Source: Bacteroidota bacterium | GTDB taxonomy: Bacteria > Bacteroidota > Bacteroidia > Bacteroidales > JAAYUG01 | NCBI GenBank assembly: GCA_021812865.1 | Contig: JAKAMP010000003.1 | Span: 1 to 17,744, forward strand | Reading direction: 5' to 3' | DNA: 17,744 nucleotides | Part shown: piece by piece, positions 8,219 through 16,214 of the stretch | Position numbering within the stretch: position 1 is the first letter of the stretch | Layout: every line of letters begins with the position of its first letter | The notes under the pieces: generated by a model | What the model saw: only the letters and a program-made list of their open reading frames with translations | Databases searched by the model: none | What the model was told of the DNA's origin: nothing | Program-made: the position numbers and the translations under genes

Positions 8219-8278
8219 AATGTTAAATACCCTCGTTATCATTTTTATAAGAGACAGCATAAAAACCTTCTGTATCAA

Positions 8279-8286
8279 TAGCTTTG
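8279..8286 (+). promoter_or_regulatory. Possible -7 box for the DUF1080 lipoprotein gene
   Basis: TAGCTTTG fits TAnnTTTG exactly and is the only such match between the aldolase stop and the DUF1080 start. It would give a leader of about 80 nt. No TTG is seen about 20 nt upstream, so this may be chance. Confidence 0.3.
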
Positions 8287-8375
8287 GCATGTTCCTTGTT
8301 ACCTGAAACATATAACGATCCGGATTTTTTTAGATCTGCTAATCAAATCTGGTTACCGATCAAACAAAATACTGA

Positions 8376-9044
8376 ATGCATATGCGTAAATTGATAATCC
8401 TGACAATGCTCCCGCTGATGATGTATTCATGCGCCGGAAGAAAGGCCATCAGGCTGTTTAACGGGAAAAACCTTGATGGCTGGTATACCTATATCGAAAA
8501 TAAAAGTAAAAACTCTGATCCCGACAGCGTTTTCACTGTACGTAATGAGATGCTGCATATTTCCGGAAAAGAAAAAGGCTACATGGCTACCCTCAAAGAC
8601 TTCAGGGGATTCCGTCTGGTCGCTGAATTCAAGTGGGGCAGCGATACCATCCATTCAGATGAACCGCCTATCCCTGGCACCGGAATCATGTACCATGTAT
8701 GCGATACCTGCTCAGACAGGATCTGGCCTGCAGGTATTGAATGCCTGCTTGAACCTGCTCATTGCGGAGACTTCTGGCTGCTTGGAGGAGTGGATATGTA
8801 CACAAAAAATGAATGGGAGAAGGCATGGAAAATGAAGCATATTCTTCGGACAGAAAACTTCGAAAATCCAGGTGATGCCTGGAATACCATAGAAATCATT
8901 TCCAGGGACGACATCATGAGGCATTATATCAATGGCAAAATGGTCAATGCCGGTGAGTACTCCACCGCCAGGCACGGCAGAATACTGATTCAGTCCAATG
9001 GCAGGGAAATGATCTTCAGAAAGATTGATATCTACCCGTTTTGA
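8376..9044 (+). CDS. DUF1080 (3-keto-disaccharide hydrolase fold) lipoprotein
   Basis: A 222-residue protein with a short lipoprotein signal peptide: basic start, hydrophobic core, and lipobox 'MMYSC' with C19 as the lipidated cysteine. The mature part opens with 'LFNGKNLDGWY' (about residues 27-37), the hallmark of DUF1080, a concanavalin-like jelly roll related to glycosidases. 'GTGIMYHV', 'IWPAGIEC' and 'GDFWL' fit the ligand-binding face of the subset with an IWP-x-x-IEC block. Extra cysteines (C109, C112, C123, C130) could pair in the periplasm. Some members act on 3-keto sugars; whether this one does is unknown. The size is normal for the single-domain form. M1 and M3 are both possible starts; either keeps the signal peptide. 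No other sugar-degradation genes are adjacent. Confidence 0.85.
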   Translation: MHMRKLIILTMLPLMMYSCAGRKAIRLFNGKNLDGWYTYIENKSKNSDPDSVFTVRNEMLHISGKEKGYMATLKDFRGFRLVAEFKWGSDTIHSDEPPIPGTGIMYHVCDTCSDRIWPAGIECLLEPAHCGDFWLLGGVDMYTKNEWEKAWKMKHILRTENFENPGDAWNTIEIISRDDIMRHYINGKMVNAGEYSTARHGRILIQSNGREMIFRKIDIYPF

Positions 9045-9169
9045 ACCGGTCTCTACCTTCTCTTCACGGATTTGCATTCCTCAAGATATAATTGTCATCT
9101 GATTGAGTCATTTCAATTACAGGGTATCCTGATCACTATCATATGTCAGATTATTCCATTGAATTTCAC

Positions 9170-9177
9170 TACTTTTG
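9170..9177 (+). promoter_or_regulatory. Candidate -7 box for the histidine kinase gene
   Basis: TACTTTTG matches TAnnTTTG exactly. It lies 18 nt before the ATG at 9196, so the mRNA would have a very short leader. No convincing -33 TTG is present at the normal spacing. Confidence 0.5.
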
Positions 9178-9195
9178 CGAAATATATAGGTGCAG

Positions 9196-10344
9196 ATGAA
9201 GTTACCCACCAAATATGCTCCTGCCGAACGAAAGCAGGAAAAGGAAATCAAGGCTGAACATGATATGATCCTCAGTTCGGGATTTTACAAGGAACTGCTG
9301 GATTCCCTTCCCAACCTGGGAGCTATCCTGAATGAGGAAAGGCAGACTGTATATGCTAATAAAGATTTGCTGGATTTTTTTGGTATTGAATCTGTTGTCC
9401 ATATCCTTGGTGACAGGCCTGGTGAGATATTGGGATGCCTGCACAGCACTCTTGAACAGGGTGGATGCGGTACCAGTGAATACTGTCGCTTCTGCGGAGC
9501 CGTTAAAAGCATAATGAAAGCACAGGAATCAGGGGAAAAGACAACCGATGAATGCCGCATTTGTGCTGAACACAATGGAACGCCGGTTAATTATGACCTC
9601 AAAATCACTGCCAGTCCGGTAATACTCAACAGACACAAATATACCATCATAACCCTTTCCGATATCAGTAATGACAAAAGAAGAAGGGTACTGGAAAGGA
9701 TTTTCTTTCACGATATCCTTAACCTTTCCGGAAGTCTCAGAGGCATGATTTCGCTCCTCCAATCCGACAGGCAAAAATTTATGAAGGACGATTTCCTCAA
9801 TGCCATAGCTCTTCTTTCCGATCAGATCAACGACGAAATCCTGGCTCAACGGCAACTACTCGCAGCTGAAAACAATGATCTTTCAGTTCAGTATACGGAT
9901 TTCTCTCTCCGGGGGTTTTTGCAGCAGTTATATGCTTCAATGAAGCCCTGGGCTGAAAATTTGGGCAATAAGCTGCATATGGATCGGGAAATACCTGAAA
10001 TATCAGTTTATTCAGATAGAACGCTGCTACACAGGGTGCTTGTAAACACTATTAAAAATGCCGTAGAAGCTTCAGAAAGAGGCGACGCAATTAATATCGG
10101 AGTACAAGTAAAAGAAGGTGCCGTAGCTTTCTGGGTGAACAACCCAATGGTCATGCCCGATGACGTCAGATTACAGATTTTCCAGCGATCGTTCTCAACC
10201 AAAGGCGGAGGGCGGGGAATTGGCACCTACAGCATGAAACTGCTCACTGAAAAATATCTTCATGGGGAAATTCATTTCACCAGCACGAATCCCAACGGAA
10301 CCACCTTCTATATTGAAATTCAAAATAGCCGGGGAAATCAATAA
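9196..10344 (+). CDS. Soluble PAS-domain sensor histidine kinase with a Cys/His cluster
   Basis: A 382-residue protein with no membrane span or signal peptide. Residues about 30-160 form a PAS-like domain ending in 'ITLSDISNDKRRR'. Within it lies C81-x-H83-x7-C91-x5-C97-x2-C100, then C120-x2-C123, an arrangement suggesting metal, Fe-S or heme binding, or thiol redox sensing. The phosphoacceptor is likely H172 ('FFHDILNLSG'). The ATPase domain has the N-box N288 ('NTIKNAVEAS') and a 'STKGGGRGIGTYS' lid. The usual DxG box is replaced by 'VNNPMVMP', which I recall as typical of this kinase subgroup. ATG 9196 is preferred over the in-frame GTG at 9190. No response regulator is encoded nearby, so the output partner is elsewhere. 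Confidence 0.88.
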   Translation: MKLPTKYAPAERKQEKEIKAEHDMILSSGFYKELLDSLPNLGAILNEERQTVYANKDLLDFFGIESVVHILGDRPGEILGCLHSTLEQGGCGTSEYCRFCGAVKSIMKAQESGEKTTDECRICAEHNGTPVNYDLKITASPVILNRHKYTIITLSDISNDKRRRVLERIFFHDILNLSGSLRGMISLLQSDRQKFMKDDFLNAIALLSDQINDEILAQRQLLAAENNDLSVQYTDFSLRGFLQQLYASMKPWAENLGNKLHMDREIPEISVYSDRTLLHRVLVNTIKNAVEASERGDAINIGVQVKEGAVAFWVNNPMVMPDDVRLQIFQRSFSTKGGGRGIGTYSMKLLTEKYLHGEIHFTSTNPNGTTFYIEIQNSRGNQ

Positions 10345-10475
10345 ACCAGGATTTTTTTCCTCTTCTGTATTCCTGCCAGCTACGTTGCATTGGGCATTCC
10401 ATAGACACAGTCCTTATGAAAAGCTTGCATAGTATTGCAGAGAGATATATTATTTTTCATTTTACAAGGATGTGG

Positions 10476-10483
10476 TATTTTTG
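10476..10483 (+). promoter_or_regulatory. Candidate -7 box for the M1 peptidase gene
   Basis: TATTTTTG matches TAnnTTTG exactly and lies 27 nt upstream of the ATG at 10511. The -33 region is T-rich with no clear TTG. Position and consensus agree with the other boxes in this window. Confidence 0.5.
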
Positions 10484-10510
10484 CCTTTTTCAAGCCACTG
10501 ATTGAATGAG

Positions 10511-13477
10511 ATGACGAAACGCTATTTGGCCGCATTGTTTTGGCTTGTTTGTTGCACGTTTGAATTGTCGGCTCAGCCCTATTTCCAGCAAAGGGCCGAT
10601 ATGACCATCAGGGTTAGGCTGGACGATTCCCTTCATATGCTTAATGCCTGGGAGAAAATTCACTATGTTAATTATTCTCCTGATACCCTGCGGTATATTC
10701 TTTTCCATTTATGGCCAAATGGGTATTCAAGCAACTCAACCATGCTGGCGAAGGAGCAATTCCGGGGAGAAGGCAAAAAGGTTCTGTTTGATGATCCCGA
10801 CCGCAGAGGCTATATCGATTCCCTCGATTTCTTGGCAGGCACCTGTCATCTCCGGTGGGAATCCTATGAGGGGCAACCCGACATATGCAGGGTATATCTG
10901 GCAATTCCGCTTGCACCTGGCGACAGCGTGGATATTACAACACCCTTTCGTGTAAAAATTCCCCTGGGTGTGACTTCTCGCCTCGGACATATTGGCGAAT
11001 CCTACCAGATCACGCAATGGTATCCCAAACCTGCAGTATATGACCGGAATGGATGGAATGCCTTTCCCTATTTGAATCAGGGCGAATTCTATTCTGAATA
11101 TGGCCGTTATGAGGTTAGCATCACCCTGCCTTCAAATTATGTAGTCGGCGCCACAGGGAACCTTCAGGACAGGGATGAGCAGAGATGGCTGAACAGGCTG
11201 GCCGGCGAAACATCTGGCATTGAACAGTTCGACAGCCTGCAGCTCGGATTTCCGGAATCTTCTTTCCGACTTAAAACCCTGCATTACATTGCGCCCGATG
11301 TTCATGATTTTGCATGGTTCGCCGATAAGCGATTTCATGTGCTGAAAGGAAGTGTTATCCTTCCGGGGTCAGGCAAAAAAGTGAATACCTGGGTGATGTT
11401 CACCAATGGTGAGGCTTCAAAGTGGATCAAAGCCATTTCATATGTGAATGATGCGATCCGATACTACTCGAAATGGATTGGTGATTACCGGTACGACAAT
11501 TGCACGGCGGTGGAAAGTGCCCTGAGCGCGGGAGCCGGTATGGAATACCCGGGCATTACAGTTATCGGATCTGCACCGAATGACATCATGCTCGAGGATG
11601 TGATCATGCACGAGGTTGGGCACAACTGGTTTTACAGCGTTCTGGGCTCCAATGAACGGCGCTTTCCCTTTATGGATGAGGGTATAAACACTTTCTACGA
11701 AATGCGGTACTTCGAAACCAAATACCCCACCCTGAAGATGTACCAGGCGCTGTTTGACAACGAACGTCTTGCCCGGTTCCTTAAAATTGAAGAGTTGCCT
11801 ATGCGTAGTATGCAGGAGTATGCATTTCTTTTTACAGCCCGTGAAAACCTTGAACAACCGCTCAACCTGGCAGCTCCCGACTACAGTCGGTTGAACTACG
11901 GTACCATGATCTATTTTAAAACCGGAATTTGCTTCTATTACCTGAGAAGTTATCTTGGCGATTCCCTTTTCGATTCGACCATGCAGGATTATTACAGGAA
12001 ATGGAGCTTTAAGCATCCCCAACCGGAGGATATCCATGCGGTCTTCAGCACGCATGTTTCAACCGACCTGTCGTGGTTTTTTTCCGACCTGCTGGGTACT
12101 ACAAAGAAACTTGACTATAGCCTGGAAAGGATCAGAAAAGGAAAAGTACTGATCAGGAACAGGGGCCAGATGGTTTCCCCTCTGGTACTGGCCGGCATGC
12201 AGGGCGATTCGGTGCATTTTCAGAAATGGGTGGAAGGGTTCAGTCACCGGCAATGGGTTCAACTTCCTTCCCTTAGCTATACAGAACTGAAAATCGACCC
12301 CCTTCATGTCATGCCCGAACTCTACCGGATGAACAACAACCTTCGCCACAGGAGGCTTTTCCCCAAGGCAGACCCTTTGCAGATTCAGTTGCTGGCGACT
12401 ATAGAAAATCCGGAGAAGCAAACCATAATGGTTCTCCCAGTACCGGGATACAATGCATACAACGGATTTATGGCTGGTCTCATCCTTCATAACGGTTTCA
12501 TCATCAGGAAAAAAATCGAGTATGCCCTCATTCCGCAATATGGGTTCCGGGATAAGCATTTTGCCGGTACCGGAAGGCTCCTGTTAAATTTTACCCCTTA
12601 CAGTGAGCTGATCAGGCTGGCTACTGTATCACTGGAAGGTCGTCAGTATGGTGCAAATGGAGATAAAGACTACAGAAGAGTATCGGCAGGGTTGAATATC
12701 TGTTTCAGGGAAAAGACAATGAACAGCCAGATTCGTCACCGTGTATTCCTGTATGGATTGGCTGTATCGGATATTTCTGCTATTCTGCAGGGAAAACCAT
12801 CTCCTATGAAATATCATGCGCTGGCAGGCTACGACTTACAGAAGGTGGGCAGGCTCGATCCGTGGAAACTGCATACCGTAGTAGAATCGGGCAGGGGATA
12901 TGCCAGGATTTCAACCGAATTCATTTGGCAGGTACAATATGCCGGGGGACACAGTGGTCTCGATTTCCGGGCTTTTGCCGGCACGATGGCGGGATCTTTC
13001 CCTGCCCATCCTGAGTATGGTTTTGCAGCTGGCAGCAGGAACGGCAGGGAGTTGTACTTATACGACGGTATATATGCCGACCGTTTTTCGTCGGCCGGAA
13101 ATTCCATTCTCTCCCGACAGGTTTCCTTAACCGATGGGGGCCTGATTTCCCCGCAGAACGATTCAATAGGATATGGGCGCAGTGTGGCGTCTCTTTGCAT
13201 TGCAGCCGGCTTTCCCGGCAAAGCAGGCAAAATACCCCTGAAAGGATTCGTAAGTGCAGCTCTGCTAGACCGCGCCGGATATTCCGCTGACCCTTTCTTC
13301 TTTGAAGCGGGTATCAAAACCGGAGTCTGGAAATTTCTCGAAATATATATACCACTGGTGACTTCGGGCAATATCTCAGCGTTCAATCCTTCCGTAAAAT
13401 CCCGTATAAGGTTCGTGTTCAACCTCAGTACGTTGGATCCATTGAGAATCAGGGAAAAACTGATCAATGAGTTCTGA
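10511..13477 (+). CDS. Secreted M1-family (gluzincin) metallopeptidase with C-terminal beta-barrel-like region
   Basis: This 988-residue protein starts with a signal peptide (MTKRYLAALFWLVCC..., likely cut after 'ELSA'). The M1 N-terminal beta domain runs to about 270. The catalytic domain follows, with the substrate-binding 'GAGMEYPG' (341-348, the GAMEN equivalent), zinc motif H367-E-V-G-H371-N-W and third ligand E390 in 'MDEG', spaced HExxH-x18-E. The site is intact, so an active zinc aminopeptidase-type enzyme is expected. From about residue 640 to the end, many short alternating aromatic/polar segments and an 'IRFVFNL' strand near the C terminus resemble an outer-membrane beta-barrel rather than the helical C-domain of classic M1 enzymes. 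The in-frame TTG at 10502 is less likely than ATG 10511. It stands alone, convergent with the SpoIIE gene. Confidence 0.88.
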   Translation: MTKRYLAALFWLVCCTFELSAQPYFQQRADMTIRVRLDDSLHMLNAWEKIHYVNYSPDTLRYILFHLWPNGYSSNSTMLAKEQFRGEGKKVLFDDPDRRGYIDSLDFLAGTCHLRWESYEGQPDICRVYLAIPLAPGDSVDITTPFRVKIPLGVTSRLGHIGESYQITQWYPKPAVYDRNGWNAFPYLNQGEFYSEYGRYEVSITLPSNYVVGATGNLQDRDEQRWLNRLAGETSGIEQFDSLQLGFPESSFRLKTLHYIAPDVHDFAWFADKRFHVLKGSVILPGSGKKVNTWVMFTNGEASKWIKAISYVNDAIRYYSKWIGDYRYDNCTAVESALSAGAGMEYPGITVIGSAPNDIMLEDVIMHEVGHNWFYSVLGSNERRFPFMDEGINTFYEMRYFETKYPTLKMYQALFDNERLARFLKIEELPMRSMQEYAFLFTARENLEQPLNLAAPDYSRLNYGTMIYFKTGICFYYLRSYLGDSLFDSTMQDYYRKWSFKHPQPEDIHAVFSTHVSTDLSWFFSDLLGTTKKLDYSLERIRKGKVLIRNRGQMVSPLVLAGMQGDSVHFQKWVEGFSHRQWVQLPSLSYTELKIDPLHVMPELYRMNNNLRHRRLFPKADPLQIQLLATIENPEKQTIMVLPVPGYNAYNGFMAGLILHNGFIIRKKIEYALIPQYGFRDKHFAGTGRLLLNFTPYSELIRLATVSLEGRQYGANGDKDYRRVSAGLNICFREKTMNSQIRHRVFLYGLAVSDISAILQGKPSPMKYHALAGYDLQKVGRLDPWKLHTVVESGRGYARISTEFIWQVQYAGGHSGLDFRAFAGTMAGSFPAHPEYGFAAGSRNGRELYLYDGIYADRFSSAGNSILSRQVSLTDGGLISPQNDSIGYGRSVASLCIAAGFPGKAGKIPLKGFVSAALLDRAGYSADPFFFEAGIKTGVWKFLEIYIPLVTSGNISAFNPSVKSRIRFVFNLSTLDPLRIREKLINEF

Positions 13478-13513
13478 GTATCTTCAAAACAATGCCTAAT
13501 TAAGCATAAGCGT

Positions 13514-13527
13514 TCTCCGGAGGGAGA
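13514..13527. terminator. Weak hairpin between convergent genes
   Basis: TCTCC and GGAGA can pair around a GGAG loop in the 53 nt gap between the peptidase stop (13477) and the phosphatase stop (13531). The stem is only 5 bp and neither strand has a following T-run, so a terminator role is doubtful. It is noted only because two transcripts converge here. Confidence 0.2.
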
Positions 13528-13530
13528 GGA

Positions 13531-15813
13531 TCAGAGTTTAAACCCTAATATAAGGATATCGTCAACCTGGAATTCGTTTTGGGATTCAGGTTTTGATGTG
13601 TTAATCCACTCATCGAGCGTCGATTCCAGCATTGCCTGTTGTTTGTCGAGCGTTTTGCCGTCAAGCGAAAGCAGCAATTCTTTGAAACGTTTGCGGTTGA
13701 ATTTCTTGCCCGAAACACCTCCCCATTGGTGTATATATCCGTCAGTGAACAGGTAGAAGATATCATCCGGATGGAAGGATATGTGGTGGTTGGTAAAGGG
13801 AAGATGGTCATTGGGATAAACCCCGATGGGCATCTTGTTCCCTTCATATGTTTCCAGGCTGGGTTCGCCATTTTTGTCGTGCACCAGCTGGTAAAGCGTA
13901 TGATAGGCGCCAGAATAGTCCATTACAGTTTCGTTATCCCTGAAAATGCATAGGCCGAGGTCCATCCCGTCGAGCGTAAGATTATGGTCGCTGCCCTGGC
14001 GCAGGGCTGTTTTGACATTATCGCGAAGGGTATTCAGTACAGTGGATGCATCGATGGCTTCATCGGCAAGACCATTGATGATTTCATTCAGCAGGGTGAT
14101 TCCCAAAACACTCATAAACGCCCCCGGTATTCCGTGGCCCGTACAATCAGCCACGGCAAGAAATGAAAGATTTTTTCTTTTGCGGAACCAGTAAAAATCG
14201 CCACTCACGATATCTTTGGGCCGGTATAAAATGAAATGTTCTCTAAGGTGCTGCGACAGCAGATGGGGTGGAGGCAGCATGGACACCTGGATATGATGCG
14301 CATAGGTAATGCTGTCGGTCAGCTCCTGCTGTTTAATTGTCAGTTCCTGTTCGGCGGTTTTTATTCGCGTTACATCTGCATCAATGGCAATGATCTTCTG
14401 GAGGTTCCCGTTTTCATCCAGAATGGGAGTGAGGGTGGTATGGATCCATATTTCTCTCCCCTTGCGGGTTACCGTATAATTGGAATATGTAAAGGATTCC
14501 TTTTTCCTTACTGCTTCTGCAACCGCTTCCCTAATATTCGGATGCAAACTTGCTGTAAAGAAATTGGAGGAATATCGGTGCTTGAATTCTTCGAAACCAA
14601 TGCCAAGCATCCTGGAAAATCCATCATTAACCCATTCAATTTCGCCGTCGGCATTGGCAACAATGACCGAGTTGTCAGTCTTTGAAGCCACAATCGATAA
14701 TTTCATCAGCTCTTCGTTGGTCTGTTCCAGGGCAAGAGCCTGTTCCCTTAAGATGGCCCGCTGATGTTCTATTTCCTGGTTTCTCTGATACAACTCCTCG
14801 TTCGTCTTTCTCACTTTTCTGTTTTTCCTGGTGTAAATAATCATAAAGTATACAATGAAGCCCACAGCGAGCATAAGAAGATAAATAATTATCCGCTGAA
14901 TGTTTCTTTCGCGCTGAACAGTTTCAATTTCCTTCTGCTGTTGTATGGTTTTATACCGTGTTTCCATCTCTGCAGCCTGTCTCCTCGATTCCTCATCGCT
15001 TCTTTTCAACTGCAGACTATAGTATTTTTCAAGGTTTACCAATGCATTGCGGTAGTCCTTAAGAGAATCATACGATTGAGAAATGGATTTGAAATTGAGT
15101 TCCTTCAGGTAATCATAATGATTGGTTTCACATATGTCCATGCTCCTGTTGCATGAGTCAATCGCAGCCCTGTAATACCCCATCTGCCTGTTCAGATCGC
15201 CAATATTCAGCAACGAAGTAGCAAGACCTTCTTTGTTCCCCATATGTTGATCGATACGGTAGGATCTTACATAATACTCATAAGCCTGCGGAAAATCCTT
15301 CATCTCTTTCTCATACAGCACGCCAATATTGTTCAGAACAGAACTGATGCCGGCGCTGTCGCGCAATTCTGTTTTGATCTGAAGGGCCCTCCTGAAATAA
15401 CTCATACTTTTTCGTGAATCTATGCGCGCGAACACAATTCCCAGATCGTTATATATTTTGCCTATATCTGAACGTTTTCCGGCTTTCTCATATATTTTCC
15501 AGGCGTCCATTAGATACCTCACCGCCTTCATACTGTCGTGCTGGTAATAATAGGCTTCCCCTAAAATACATAGCGCAGCGGCGCGCAGGGTATCATTGCC
15601 TGAGCCGGATGCTTCCCTGAGAAGACTGTCTGCATAAATAATGGCTTGTGAGATATTTCCGAGCAAAGAAGACTTCGACTTTTCAAGCAGGGCTGACATT
15701 CGCTGCTGGTAAGTTGAATGGAATGTACTGTCAACCGAAGAAAATGCCTGCGGACTTGCTGTAAAAGCCAGTAAGACAAACAATAGGGTTATCCTGCGAT
15801 AGATAGGTGTCAT
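13531..15813 (-). CDS. Membrane sensor phosphatase: periplasmic TPR - TM - PAS - SpoIIE (PP2C)
   Basis: A 760-residue protein. Residues 1-25 are a signal peptide. About 55-265 are tetratricopeptide repeats of the 'A..YL..A..IYEKAGK' type in the periplasm. A coiled coil at 270-305 leads to one TM helix (about 307-327), a second coiled coil (330-375), a PAS domain (about 372-485, 'GEIEWVNDGFSRMLGI') and a SpoIIE-type PP2C phosphatase (about 500-760). Metal-binding acidic motifs are all present: D539 ('VSGDFYW'), D556 ('ADCTGHG'), D691 ('LFTDGY') and D751/D752 ('VDDILILG'). An active Ser/Thr phosphatase is expected, by family analogy acting on anti-anti-sigma or other phosphoproteins; no such partner is encoded here. 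This architecture is common in Bacteroidetes. Its start is ATG 15813, behind a well-spaced promoter. Confidence 0.92.
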   Translation of the reverse strand: MTPIYRRITLLFVLLAFTASPQAFSSVDSTFHSTYQQRMSALLEKSKSSLLGNISQAIIYADSLLREASGSGNDTLRAAALCILGEAYYYQHDSMKAVRYLMDAWKIYEKAGKRSDIGKIYNDLGIVFARIDSRKSMSYFRRALQIKTELRDSAGISSVLNNIGVLYEKEMKDFPQAYEYYVRSYRIDQHMGNKEGLATSLLNIGDLNRQMGYYRAAIDSCNRSMDICETNHYDYLKELNFKSISQSYDSLKDYRNALVNLEKYYSLQLKRSDEESRRQAAEMETRYKTIQQQKEIETVQRERNIQRIIIYLLMLAVGFIVYFMIIYTRKNRKVRKTNEELYQRNQEIEHQRAILREQALALEQTNEELMKLSIVASKTDNSVIVANADGEIEWVNDGFSRMLGIGFEEFKHRYSSNFFTASLHPNIREAVAEAVRKKESFTYSNYTVTRKGREIWIHTTLTPILDENGNLQKIIAIDADVTRIKTAEQELTIKQQELTDSITYAHHIQVSMLPPPHLLSQHLREHFILYRPKDIVSGDFYWFRKRKNLSFLAVADCTGHGIPGAFMSVLGITLLNEIINGLADEAIDASTVLNTLRDNVKTALRQGSDHNLTLDGMDLGLCIFRDNETVMDYSGAYHTLYQLVHDKNGEPSLETYEGNKMPIGVYPNDHLPFTNHHISFHPDDIFYLFTDGYIHQWGGVSGKKFNRKRFKELLLSLDGKTLDKQQAMLESTLDEWINTSKPESQNEFQVDDILILGFKL

Positions 15814-15832
15814 CGGACCTTGGTTGCTGCTT

Positions 15833-15863
15833 CTAAAATAAGCATAATGCCGAAATATTGCAA
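15833..15863 (-). promoter_or_regulatory. Candidate promoter for the SpoIIE phosphatase gene
   Basis: On the minus strand, TTG (15861-15863) is followed after exactly 20 nt by TATTTTAG (15833-15840), one mismatch from TAnnTTTG. The spacing fits the Bacteroidetes -33/-7 arrangement. The box ends 19 nt upstream of the ATG. Confidence 0.5.
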
Positions 15864-16163
15864 CATCAGGGTGACATCCGCTTTACAAAAAACTTATACG
15901 GGATATCTTGTTTCACTTGTTTGATAATGAATGCAATCCTTGGATAACTCTCCTTGTTTTTATAATTTTTCTGCATTGAAAATATATTTGAAAAGTTTTC
16001 AGCAATGATGATAATTGCGGGACTGGCTACCCGGGTAATGGATGATTTTCAATATGATATATGCCAGATCATAAAAATGAGTAATTCCCGGATTGAAAAT
16101 TGTTGAATGTGATTTTTGTAAACCCGGCAAATGCACATCATCTGGCCTGTTAAAATCAAATCA
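15864..16163. other. Gene-free intergenic stretch between divergent genes
   Basis: The 401 bp between the phosphatase start (15813) and the acyl-CoA synthetase start (16215) hold no convincing coding frame. Both ends carry promoter-like boxes. The middle is AT-rich, with a loose inverted pair CCGGGTAAT (16031-16039) / AATTCCCGG (16083-16091) around a 43-nt spacer. I see no recognisable riboswitch, tRNA or other known RNA. Confidence 0.5.
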
Positions 16164-16192
16164 TTGCAATTATCCGGAAATTGTTACTTTTG
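16164..16192 (+). promoter_or_regulatory. Candidate promoter for the acyl-CoA synthetase gene
   Basis: TTG (16164-16166) and TACTTTTG (16185-16192, an exact TAnnTTTG match) are separated by 18 nt, slightly short of the usual 19-21. The -7 box ends 22 nt before the ATG at 16215. Confidence 0.55.
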
Positions 16193-16214
16193 TAGGTAAT
16201 TAACCTTATGAACC

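Noticed and set aside
10502..10510. TTG start for the M1 peptidase
   Set aside because: The ATG three codons later gives a cleaner signal peptide and a better distance from the -7 box.
16031..16091. Inverted pair CCGGGTAAT/AATTCCCGG as a regulatory hairpin
   Set aside because: The arms match imperfectly and the loop is 43 nt; there is no T-run and no known RNA family resemblance.
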